From: Sphingopyxis sp.
GTDB taxonomy: Bacteria; Pseudomonadota; Alphaproteobacteria; Sphingomonadales; Sphingomonadaceae
NCBI RefSeq assembly: GCF_016704835.1
Contig: NZ_JADIZJ010000002.1
Location: 248,001 to 312,000 of the forward strand
Reading direction: 5' to 3'
DNA length: 64,000 bases
The notes beneath the pieces were generated by a model that saw only the letters and a program-made list of their open reading frames with translations, was not told the origin of the DNA and did not search any database. Made by a program: the position numbers and the translations under genes. Shown here piece after piece: positions 42,222 to 49,815 of this stretch; within the stretch, counting starts at the first letter, position 1, and every line of letters begins with the position of its first letter.

Positions 42222-42518
42222 ATGTCGTTTGATAGTGGCCCCCTTGACCGTTACCTCAGCGCCGCGATCGGCGACGATCCGGCGATTGCGCTGGACCTGC
42301 GCAGCGCCTTTACCGGCAGTGCGCGCGACCTCGCCGACCTGATGCGCCGCGCCCGTTGCGACGCCAATTGGGAGGTTGCTGCGCTTCGTCTGAAGGGGCT
42401 CGCCGCGACCTTTGGTATCATCTCGCTGATCGAACTCGCCGAGCAGGCGATAGCCGGAGCGCCGGGCGATCCGTTGGTGTTGCGCCAGATCAACGCGGCA
42501 ATTGACGACATCGCCTGA
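42222..42518 (+). CDS. HPt-like four-helix protein lacking the phospho-histidine
   Basis: A 98-aa helical protein resembling histidine phosphotransfer domains. The region expected to read HxLKG reads ALRLKGLAATFG (residues 54-65), where the phospho-accepting His is replaced by Leu55, while LKG and the following small residues are kept. It should therefore bind response regulators or kinases but not carry phosphate. The surrounding helices (AIALDLRSAFTGSARDLADL, LIELAEQAIAG) fit the fold. It is divergent from the large coiled-coil membrane gene; a shared role is possible. The domain call is by pattern only. Confidence 0.65.
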   Translation: MSFDSGPLDRYLSAAIGDDPAIALDLRSAFTGSARDLADLMRRARCDANWEVAALRLKGLAATFGIISLIELAEQAIAGAPGDPLVLRQINAAIDDIA

Positions 42519-42704
42519 TCGGCGCGACAAGGCCACAGGCCGGGTTCAATCCCCGTTCAGCCGCTTTCTCCCAGTAAATATCGATACGGGCTGTCTTGCC
42601 TTGGCAACGCGACGGGTTTAGCCGCGTTATGAACGCGCGCCGGAACCCTGTTTGCTTTGCCGATTTTCGTTAGGCTAGCCGGCCGATTCTGAGGAGAGAT
42701 TTCG

Positions 42705-44014
42705 ATGTTCACCCGTTTCCGCTCGATGCCCGCAACGGCTATGGCCGCAGTGCTGGGCTGCGCGCTGATGACGACCGCCACCCCGGCCGCCGCCCAGAAA
42801 AAAGAAAAGCCGAAAAAGGAAGAAGCCGCCAAGGGCAAGGGCTTGACCGCGAGTAAGGGATTCGCACCAACGCTCAAGAAGATGATCGACTCAGCGGCCG
42901 CCAAGGACGCTGCGACCTTGCAGGCGGCGCTGACCGAAGGACAGGCGAGCGCATCGACGCCTGACGATAAATATCTGATCGGCTTTTACCAGCTTCAGCT
43001 CGGCATCCTGAACAAGGATCAGACGTCGCAGGGGCAGGGGCTCGACGTGATGATCGAGTCGGGGCTGACCCCGCCGGAAAATGTCGGTGTCTATAATTTC
43101 TACTCGGGCAACTTCGCCTATGGCGCGAAAAATTACCCAAAGCGATTCAGCGGCTTGAAGCGGCGAAGGCCGCCGGCTCGACCGAAACTGCCTTGTCGCC
43201 GATGCTGATGGACAGCTATCTGAATGCAGGGCAGGTCGATAAGGGTTGGGAGATTGCCCAGGCCGGGATTGCCGCTGCTCGCGCTGCAGGCACCAAGCCG
43301 TCAGAGGAGTTGTTCGTCCGTCCCGCGCAGGCTTTTCAGAAAGCCAATCGGACCAACGAGATGCTCGACGTGCTGACGATGCGCGTGCAGGATTATCCGA
43401 CCCCGGCGACGTGGCGCAACACGCTTTACATTCTGTTGCAGCAGGCGGGCGGTGACAAGGAACTCAACCTCGATATCCTGCGGCTGATGCGTGCGACCAA
43501 TTCGATGACCCAGCGTCCCGAATATCTGGAATATGCCGCCCTCGCGACCGAAGCTGGCTATCCCGGTGAAGTCGTCGCGCTGATCAAACAGGGTCAGAAC
43601 AACGGTGCGATCCCGAAGACCGACACCCATTTCGGCAACATCCTGCAAACGCAAACGCCGCGCGCAACCACCGACGCTGCGGCGGTTGCTGCCGACGCCA
43701 CCAAGCCCGCCACGCTTGCCAATCCCAAGGCGGCGCGCGCCACGGCGGATGCGCTCGTCGGCAATGGCGAAGCTGCGAAGGCGATCCCGCTGTACGAAGC
43801 TGCCCTGGCCGCAACCCCCACCGATCCGGTTGTGCAATATCGTCTCGGCGTTGCGCAGGCACTCGCGGGACAAAGCGACGCGGCGGTTGCCAGCTTCGCC
43901 AAGGTGCAGGGCAATCGGCAGCGGCTGGCGAATTTGTGGGCAATCCGCACCAAAGCGGGCGCCGCTCCGGCAGCGGCTCCCGCAGCAGCGCCTGCACCGA
44001 CTCCCGCTACTTGA
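42705..44014 (+). pseudogene. Exported TPR-like protein, frameshifted
   Basis: The first part (42705 to about 43138) has a signal peptide (AAVLGCALMTTATPAAAQ), a Lys-rich segment, then helical TPR-like repeats (DDKYLIGFYQLQLGIL, GVYNFYSGNFAYGAKNY). The second part continues in another frame: KAIQRLEAAKAAGSTETA, MLMDSYLNAGQVDKGWEIAQ, ending in a TPR (AIPLYEAALAATPTDPVVQY) and an Ala/Pro-rich tail. Adding one C to the CCC at 43136-43138 gives PKAIQRLEAAK and a continuous 436-aa protein. Probably periplasmic; function unknown. AGGAGAG precedes the ATG and a strong terminator follows. The broken frame may be a sequencing error. Confidence 0.78.
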
Positions 44015-44041
44015 GGGCTGGGTTTTCACCCATAACGCAAA

Positions 44042-44077
44042 GGGGCGCCGTTCCGGCCAGGAACGGCGCCCCTTTTT
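44042..44077 (+). terminator. Rho-independent terminator
   Basis: Perfect 13-bp GC-rich stem (GGGGCGCCGTTCC / GGAACGGCGCCCC), five-base loop, followed by five T. It ends the TPR-protein transcript; the preceding A bases allow partial function for the convergent asnC-like gene as well. Confidence 0.92.
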
Positions 44078-44100
44078 AGGTGTTGGCGACGGTGGGCCGG

Positions 44101-44574
44101 TCAGGAATCCACGGGAATCCCGGCTAGCTGCTTTGCGGTGCGAATCGTCAGCGATGTCTTCACGCTGGTGACGTTGGGCGCAGAGGTCAGGTGCGCGGTC
44201 AGGAACGACTGAAAACTCTGCAGATCGCGCGCGACGACTTTCAGCAAAAAGTCGATTTCACCGTTGAGCATGTAGCATTCGCGCACTTCGGCGAGGCCGC
44301 CGACATAGTCTTCAAATGCTTTCAGGTCGGATTCGGCCTGGCTACGCAGACTGACCATCGCAAAGACAGTGATGCCATAGCCGAGCTTCGCCGCATCGAG
44401 GTCGGCGTGATACGATCGGATGACCCCCGACTCCTCAAGCGCGCGCACCCGGCGCAAGCACGGTGGCGCGGTCAATCCGACCATTTGCGCCAGTTCGACA
44501 TTCGTCATCCGGCCATTTTTTTGTAGCTCGCCCAGTATCTGGAGGTCGATCTGATCGAATTTCTGACTCGCCAT
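44101..44574 (-). CDS. Lrp/AsnC family transcriptional regulator
   Basis: A 157-aa DNA-binding regulator. The N-terminal winged helix has DQIDLQILGELQKNGRMTNV, AQMVGLTAPPCLRRVRALEE and SGVIRSYHADLDAAKLGY. The C-terminal RAM (ligand/oligomer) domain has AMVSLRSQAESDLKAFEDYV, ECYMLNGEIDFLLKVVARDL and VKTSLTIRTAK. The Cys in PPCLRRV and the sequence ending in the usual VKTS region place it near Lrp-like amino-acid-responsive regulators. I start at ATG 44574; the longer start adds a non-conserved leader. It is divergent from the sensor-kinase-like gene, with a palindrome in between that it may bind. Confidence 0.9.
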   Translation of the reverse strand: MASQKFDQIDLQILGELQKNGRMTNVELAQMVGLTAPPCLRRVRALEESGVIRSYHADLDAAKLGYGITVFAMVSLRSQAESDLKAFEDYVGGLAEVRECYMLNGEIDFLLKVVARDLQSFQSFLTAHLTSAPNVTSVKTSLTIRTAKQLAGIPVDS

Positions 44575-44609
44575 TGTTGAAACATCCGCTTTCCAAAACT
44601 GCCATGACC

Positions 44610-44619
44610 ATAATATTAT
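44610..44619. promoter_or_regulatory. Possible operator of the AsnC/Lrp regulator
   Basis: ATAATATTAT is a perfect 10-bp AT palindrome in a GC-rich genome, 36 bp upstream of the asnC-like start. Lrp-type sites are often AT-rich palindromes in the regulator's own promoter. It also overlaps the place where a -10 element for that gene would lie. Confidence 0.4.
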
Positions 44620-44725
44620 TTCAGGCGATTGCAATTGTCCCACAATGTGACGTGACCGGTGAAGGCACTTTCATGACCGGGGGATTCACGCTAGCCGGTA
44701 AGCTTACGGTAACCAACGATAGAAG

Positions 44726-46402
44726 ATGTGGGGCTGGCTTCGCGTGACTGCTGACTCGATGATCGCGACCATCTTGCGTCAAGCGCCTGCGGACCATCGC
44801 GCCAGCATCGCAGCGTGGCGCCAGCTCTCCGATATTCTGGCGCAACGCGGCAATCAACTGGTTGATGACGATATTCGTCGCAGCCTGCATGCGCTTGCCG
44901 TTTTGCGGCCGCGCGTTCCTGAATCGGTACGCCGCGATTGTGCGCGGGCAATAGCGAAACATGGCCGATTTGCGCCGGTTGTTGCGCTTTATGCCAACGA
45001 TGTCCCAGCGGTTGCGGCGATAATGCTGCGCAGCGCTCAGCTGTCAGAGGCTGACTGGCTGGCGATGCTGCCCGCGACCAATGCGATGGCACGATCGGTG
45101 TTGGCCGGGCGGACGGATTTGCCGCACGGCGTCTATCGTGCGCTGGCCAGCCTCGGCAGCGGCTCGGTTGCATTGCCGCAGCCTGCGGTGGCGGTGGAAG
45201 CGGCCCCGGCGCCTGTCGTGCCGCTGCACGCGGCGCCCGATGCCACAGTCGAAAACGGTACCAGCCAGATCAGCGAACTTGTCCGTCGGATCGACAAATA
45301 TCAGTCCACCCGTGACAAGCCTGCTACGGCTACAGCTGCACAACAGTCGCGGTCGGTGTTCCTGTTCGAGACAGGCGCCGATGGTGTAATTTACTGGGCT
45401 GACGGCGTCACCCGCGGCGCGGTGATCGGCTTGTCGATTGCCGAGGCTGCGTTTGGCGGCGAACCCGGCACCGATGGGGTTGCCGCAGGCGCTTTTCGCC
45501 AGCGCGCCGAAATCCTCAATGCGCGCATGATGTTGGAGGGAACCCCATCAGACGCTGGCGAGTGGCGCTTTTCGGCGCTGCCCTGGTTTGACCCGGCCAC
45601 GGGGCAGTTTCGCGGCTATCGTGGCAGCGCGCGTCGTCCCAATCGCAGCGAAACACCTTATGGTCGACCCGTCGCAGAGGATTCGGGTGATTCGATCCGC
45701 CAATTGATCCACGAACTGCGTAGCCCGCTCAACGCCATCTCGGGCTTTGCCCAGATTATCGCGGGGCAGATGTTTGGGCCGGTCAATCAAAGCTATCGCT
45801 CGATGGCCGACACGATCGTTGCCGATGCGCTGTCGGTTCAGACGATCATCGACGATCTGGAAACCGCGGCGCGCAGCAACGCCGCGGTTTCTGTCGACCC
45901 GACGCCGGGTGAGGTCGTCGATATCGGAGCGGTCGTGACCCAGGTTGAAAGTGACCTCGCGGCGCTGCTAGCCGAACAGCGAGTCGACCTCAGCATCTCG
46001 CGCGTCGGCGGACCGTTCATGGGGCTTGCCAACGACGCCAATGCACGGCGCATGGTCGGCCGCTTGCTGACCGCGCTGATAGATGTATCCGAAACGGGTG
46101 CGATTCTCGTTGGACAACTCGTCACCGAAGCGCCCCACGACGACATGCTCCAACTGCGGATCGTCCGTCCCGCGACGATTCGCTTTGCCACCGCATCTGA
46201 TCTGCTCGACCCCGGTTTCAGCCCCGAGGGCGAAGCGCCGGGCGCCGCGGTGCTCAGCCTCGGCTTTTCGTTGCGACTGGTTGACAGTCTGGCCCGCGCC
46301 GCGGGCGGACGGCTCGATATCGGGCATAACGCCTTGACCTTACACCTGCGCTCCGCCAACTCGAAAGCCGAGGTCGAGCTGGGAGCCCAGCAAGGCGAAT
46401 AA
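44726..46402 (+). CDS. Sensor histidine kinase-like protein
   Basis: A 558-aa cytoplasmic protein without transmembrane helices. Residues 1-150 are helical (HEAT-like, RRSLHALAVLRPRVPESVRR). Residues about 210-300 look like a PAS sensor (SVFLFETGADGVIYWADGVT). About 325-385 form a HisKA dimerisation domain with the phospho-His in SIRQLIHELRSPLNAISGFA. The catalytic domain is poor: an N-box-like segment NDANARRMVGRLLTALIDVS and a late LGFSLRLVDSLARAAGGRLD, but no DxGxG box. Autokinase activity is therefore doubtful. No response regulator gene is adjacent. It starts 151 bp from the divergent asnC-like gene; the deacetylase-like gene follows at 29 bp. Confidence 0.82.
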   Translation: MWGWLRVTADSMIATILRQAPADHRASIAAWRQLSDILAQRGNQLVDDDIRRSLHALAVLRPRVPESVRRDCARAIAKHGRFAPVVALYANDVPAVAAIMLRSAQLSEADWLAMLPATNAMARSVLAGRTDLPHGVYRALASLGSGSVALPQPAVAVEAAPAPVVPLHAAPDATVENGTSQISELVRRIDKYQSTRDKPATATAAQQSRSVFLFETGADGVIYWADGVTRGAVIGLSIAEAAFGGEPGTDGVAAGAFRQRAEILNARMMLEGTPSDAGEWRFSALPWFDPATGQFRGYRGSARRPNRSETPYGRPVAEDSGDSIRQLIHELRSPLNAISGFAQIIAGQMFGPVNQSYRSMADTIVADALSVQTIIDDLETAARSNAAVSVDPTPGEVVDIGAVVTQVESDLAALLAEQRVDLSISRVGGPFMGLANDANARRMVGRLLTALIDVSETGAILVGQLVTEAPHDDMLQLRIVRPATIRFATASDLLDPGFSPEGEAPGAAVLSLGFSLRLVDSLARAAGGRLDIGHNALTLHLRSANSKAEVELGAQQGE

Positions 46403-46431
46403 GCGGGACGGCTGCGGGAGCAAAGGGGAGC

Positions 46432-47457
46432 GTGGTGCAGCCTGCGGGAAATTTCTTAGCAGAGCCTGCGCCATCCGATCTGGTGGAGCTCGCGGCGGAC
46501 GAGCGACCGCGTTTCTGGGTCACGATCGATACCGAAGAAGATTTCGACTGGGCGGCGCCCTTTGCGCGCACCGGTTATGGCGTTGCGTCGGTGCCCGCGC
46601 TTGCCGATTGCCAGAGCTATTTTGCCAGCGCGAATGTGAAGCCCATCTATCTGGTCGATTGGCCGATCGTCGCCGATGACCGTGCGGTCGCTATTCTCGG
46701 CGCCGCGCAAGCCAGCGGCGCTTGCGAGATCGGCGCGCAGCTTCACCCGTGGGTTACGCCGCCGCACGACGAGGAAGTGAACGCACACAACAGCTATACG
46801 GGCAATCTGCCCACGGACCTGCAGCGGGCAAAGATGACGGCGCTGCGTGACGCCATCCGCGATCGGTTTGGGGTTTCGCCGACTGTGTATCGTGCCGGAC
46901 GCTATGGGCTTGGTCCGGACAGCGCAACAATGCTCGCCGAACTCGGCTTTCGCTGCGATACGTCGGTGCGCGCGGGCTTCGATTATCGGGCCGGTCATGG
47001 CCCTGACTACCGCGCTGCGCGGCTACACCCATGGTGGGTTCGCACCCAAGCGGGAGCAGTTCTCGAGGTGCCAGTAACGACTGTGTTTGGCGGCCTGTTA
47101 GGCGGCGCGGGAAGGTCGATCTATCACCGCGTCGCGCGCAATGGCACCCACGCGGGCGCTGCACTCGCTCGGCTGGGCCTTGTGGAGCGTATCGCGCTCA
47201 CGCCAGAAGGGATTCCTGCCGAGCGCGCGTGCAAGGCGATTGATATCGCTATCGACCAACGCCTGCCGGTCCTCAACTTTTCTTTCCACTCGCCGTCGTT
47301 GCAGCCAGGCAACACGCCCTATGTTCGCAGCCAGGCTGATCTTGAGCTGTTTTATCGCTGGTGGGACGTGGTGCTGGATCATCTGGCGCGGCGGGGGGTT
47401 GAGGCGACGACGGCAGAGAAAATATTGGCGCTGGCCGCGCGCAATTCGTCCGACTGA
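46432..47457 (+). CDS. Polysaccharide deacetylase-like (NodB-fold) protein
   Basis: A 341-aa cytoplasmic protein with a NodB/carbohydrate-esterase-4-type layout similar to the WalW group. RFWVTIDTEEDFDW holds the first Asp residues, IGAQLHPWVTPPHDEE fits the metal-binding His motif, SPTVYRAGRYGLG and LPVLNFSFHSPSLQPGNTPY the later barrel motifs. These proteins act on sugar polymers or as metal-dependent hydrolases in capsule or exopolysaccharide loci; the substrate here is unknown. Two GTG codons (46432, 46435) can start it. It lies 29 bp after the sensor-kinase-like gene, so they are probably co-transcribed. Confidence 0.78.
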   Translation: MVQPAGNFLAEPAPSDLVELAADERPRFWVTIDTEEDFDWAAPFARTGYGVASVPALADCQSYFASANVKPIYLVDWPIVADDRAVAILGAAQASGACEIGAQLHPWVTPPHDEEVNAHNSYTGNLPTDLQRAKMTALRDAIRDRFGVSPTVYRAGRYGLGPDSATMLAELGFRCDTSVRAGFDYRAGHGPDYRAARLHPWWVRTQAGAVLEVPVTTVFGGLLGGAGRSIYHRVARNGTHAGAALARLGLVERIALTPEGIPAERACKAIDIAIDQRLPVLNFSFHSPSLQPGNTPYVRSQADLELFYRWWDVVLDHLARRGVEATTAEKILALAARNSSD

Positions 47458-47526
47458 GCCTTGGCGCTTGCCAACGCGGCGCACGCTCCGCTATCGCCCG
47501 CGCACCCCCTACCGGGTTTCGAAGGG

Positions 47527-47602
47527 GGGCCTGTAGCTCAATGGTTAGAGCTGGCCGCTCATAACGGCTAGGTTGCGGGTTCGAGTCCCTCCGGGCCCAC
47601 CA
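47527..47602 (+). tRNA. tRNA with CAT anticodon (Ile2 or elongator Met)
   Basis: Acceptor stem GGGCCTG (47527-47533) pairs with CGGGCCC (47592-47598), discriminator A and an encoded CCA. The anticodon loop is CTCATAA with CAT at 47560-47562. Lack of a C1-A72-type end argues against initiator Met. The GGGCC start resembles tRNA-Ile(CAT), which is read after lysidine modification, but elongator Met cannot be ruled out without comparison. One T-stem pair is mismatched. Confidence 0.9.
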
Positions 47603-47672
47603 CTTCCCGCCACCATTTCCCTTGCAAATCGAAACCGATGCCGGTCCATTGCGGCGGCAGAAGGAGAGGGAC

Positions 47673-49148
47673 ATGGCAATGCGACGGAAATTCCTGATCG
47701 GGGGGCTTGCCGTCATTGCGGTGGTGGCTGGGACGGTCGCAATGCGCACGGCGACCTTCGCGCCCACAGACATCGCCGACGGGAGCGATATCCGGCTCGC
47801 TGCTGCGCCGCCCTATAATCTGGAGGTAGCGATAGCGAATCTGAGCGCGGCGGCGCAGATTCGCACCGTATCGCATCAGGACCCCGCCGACGACGATGTT
47901 GCCGAATGGGATCGGTTGCACGTCTGGCTGGCGGCGACATACCCCGCCACTCACCGCGCGATGACGCGCACCATCCTGTCCAATCGCACCCTGGTATATC
48001 ACTGGCCGGGCAGCGATGCGTCGCTGGCACCAATCATCGTCATGGCGCATCAGGATGTCGTGCCGGTCACCGAAGGCACCGAGGGCGACTGGAAATATCC
48101 GCCTTTCGCCGGGACTATCGCCGAAAAAGCGGTTTGGGGCCGCGGCACCGTCGATGACAAGGGATCGCTTGTCGGCTTGTTTGAAGCTTTGGAAGCGCTG
48201 GCCGGGCAAGGGTTCCAGCCCCGGCGCGGCATTTACCTCGTGTCAGGGCATGACGAGGAAGTCGGCGGATCGGGCGCCGCGGCGGCGGCGGCCAAGCTCA
48301 AGGCCGAGGGTGTAAAAGCGATCTTCACGCTTGATGAAGGCAGCGTCCTGCTCACAGATACGCCCGTCATCAACGGTCCCGCGATCATGATCGGTATTGC
48401 GGAAAAAGGCTATGCTACGCTGAAAGTCACCGCCAGTGCCCCCGGCGGCCACAGTTCGATGCCGCCTGTCGAAACCGGCGTCGGCACGTTGGCGCGGGCG
48501 ATCACCGCCATCGCCGACAAGCCGTTCCCGCTCGCACTGCAGGGACCCGGCGCGGCGATGCTTGAGACGCTGGCCGCCGAAAAGGGCGGTACGACAAAAA
48601 TGGCGGTTGCCAACCAATGGCTGTTCGGCCCGATCCTGAAGCGCGAAGTGGCTGCGACCCCATCGACCGCCGCCGCATTTCATACGACGATCGCGCCGAC
48701 GATGCTTGAAGGCAGCCCCAAGGAGAATGTCCTGCCGCAAACGGCCAATGCGTTGATCAACTATCGGATCGCGCCGTGGAACCGGTCCGCCGACATCATG
48801 ACGCGAGCAAAGAACGCGGTCGGGGATCTGCCGGTTGCGCTGACTTGGGTGAAGCCGCCGCGAGAGCCGTCGCGAGTGTCATCAACCAGTTCGCTGGGCT
48901 GGAAATGGATCGCCGCCGCCGCCCGCGTCGACGCGCCGGATGCGGTGCTGTCGCCGATCCTGGTCGTCGGCGGTACCGACGGCCGCAGCATGGAACCGGT
49001 GTCGCAGGACGTGTACCGCTTCATGCCGATGCACTTTTCGCTCAAGGAAACGGCGATGATCCACGGCACCAATGAACATATGAAGATCGACAGCTTCAAA
49101 CGCATGATCGACTTTTACGCGCGGCTGATCGCGACATCCGCCGGATAG
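47673..49148 (+). CDS. M20 family metallopeptidase (carboxypeptidase S/PM20D1-like)
   Basis: A 491-aa zinc hydrolase with an N-terminal anchor helix or uncleaved signal (FLIGGLAVIAVVAGTVAM), so probably periplasmic. M20 metal ligands are in IIVMAHQDVVPVTEG (His), VWGRGTVDDKGSLVG (Asp), LVSGHDEEVGGSGA (Glu pair), FTLDEGSVL and the last His in MIHGTNEHMK. The lid domain segment TASAPGGHSSMPPVETGVG matches the carboxypeptidase S / PM20D1 branch, which hydrolyses N-acyl amino acids or dipeptides. The ATG at 47673 follows AAGGAGAGGG. It stands alone between two tRNA genes. Confidence 0.92.
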   Translation: MAMRRKFLIGGLAVIAVVAGTVAMRTATFAPTDIADGSDIRLAAAPPYNLEVAIANLSAAAQIRTVSHQDPADDDVAEWDRLHVWLAATYPATHRAMTRTILSNRTLVYHWPGSDASLAPIIVMAHQDVVPVTEGTEGDWKYPPFAGTIAEKAVWGRGTVDDKGSLVGLFEALEALAGQGFQPRRGIYLVSGHDEEVGGSGAAAAAAKLKAEGVKAIFTLDEGSVLLTDTPVINGPAIMIGIAEKGYATLKVTASAPGGHSSMPPVETGVGTLARAITAIADKPFPLALQGPGAAMLETLAAEKGGTTKMAVANQWLFGPILKREVAATPSTAAAFHTTIAPTMLEGSPKENVLPQTANALINYRIAPWNRSADIMTRAKNAVGDLPVALTWVKPPREPSRVSSTSSLGWKWIAAAARVDAPDAVLSPILVVGGTDGRSMEPVSQDVYRFMPMHFSLKETAMIHGTNEHMKIDSFKRMIDFYARLIATSAG

Positions 49149-49176
49149 CCGCGGCCGGGATAATTTGGGAGAACAG

Positions 49177-49253
<77 letters not shown>

Positions 49254-49316
49254 ACTACTGGAGGGCGCCTTAGACAGCGCGGACGCGCAAGTCTATCCCG
49301 CCTGTGCAAAAGACAA

Positions 49317-49349
49317 AGAAAAAGGCGGCCTTCCCGAAGAAAGACCGCC
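49317..49349 (-). terminator. Rho-independent terminator of the Ala-rich lipoprotein gene
   Basis: Reading the minus strand, GGCGGTCTTTC-TTCG-GGAAGGCCGCC forms an 11-bp stem with a stable TTCG tetraloop, followed by TTTTTCTTT. It lies 39 bp after the lipoprotein stop. Confidence 0.92.
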
Positions 49350-49387
49350 CGTTTCTCGTTTCAGTCAACGCCCCGAAGGGCTGTGAC

Positions 49388-49669
49388 TTACTTCTTTTCT
49401 TCAGCCGGAGCGGCCGGAGCAGCAGCGGCATCGGCCGGAGCAGCAGCGGTCGCAGCAGCGTCGGCCGGAGCAGCAGCTTCGGCACCAGCGGCAGCAGCGT
49501 CGGCACCAGCAGCGGCGGCGTCGGCGCCAGCAGCAGCGGCGTCAGCGCCTTCTTCAGCAACAGCTTCAGCAGCCGGAGCTTCCGTGGTAGCTTCTTCAGC
49601 AGCCTTTTCACCGCAAGCGGCGAGGGCGAACATGCTGGCAGCAACGGCGATAGCAGCAAATTTCTTCAT
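49388..49669 (-). CDS. Alanine-rich repeat lipoprotein
   Basis: A 93-aa protein with a lipoprotein signal (AAIAVAASMFALAAC, lipid-linked Cys about residue 19). The mature part is low-complexity and acidic: EEATTEAPAAEAVAEE, three copies of GADAAAA, one GAEAAAP and two PADAAA-type units, ending PAEEKK. About half of all residues are alanine. It is probably an abundant envelope lipoprotein or spacer; no enzymatic role is likely. Expression signals are strong: a near-consensus promoter, AGGGAG ribosome site and an ideal terminator, so it may be among the most expressed small genes here. The repeat can change copy number by slippage. Confidence 0.85.
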   Translation of the reverse strand: MKKFAAIAVAASMFALAACGEKAAEEATTEAPAAEAVAEEGADAAAAGADAAAAGADAAAAGAEAAAPADAAATAAAPADAAAAPAAPAEEKK

Positions 49670-49732
49670 GATGTGTGGGCTCCCTAAAATGCCTTACCGC
49701 GATGGGGAAACTTCCCGTCCCGCGAGCGGCGG

Positions 49733-49760
49733 GATTTAGCCGTTCCGTATGGATCGTCAA
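49733..49760 (-). promoter_or_regulatory. Sigma-70-type promoter of the Ala-rich lipoprotein gene
   Basis: On the minus strand TTGACG (49760-49755), 16-bp spacer, TAAATC (49738-49733). The predicted transcript would have an untranslated leader of about 55-60 bases with AGGGAG near the ATG at 49669. Confidence 0.55.
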
Positions 49761-49815
49761 CAAAAATAATTGAGATGTCCCGCGCTGGCGGAAAACTGTC
49801 ATTTCCGCGTCACAT

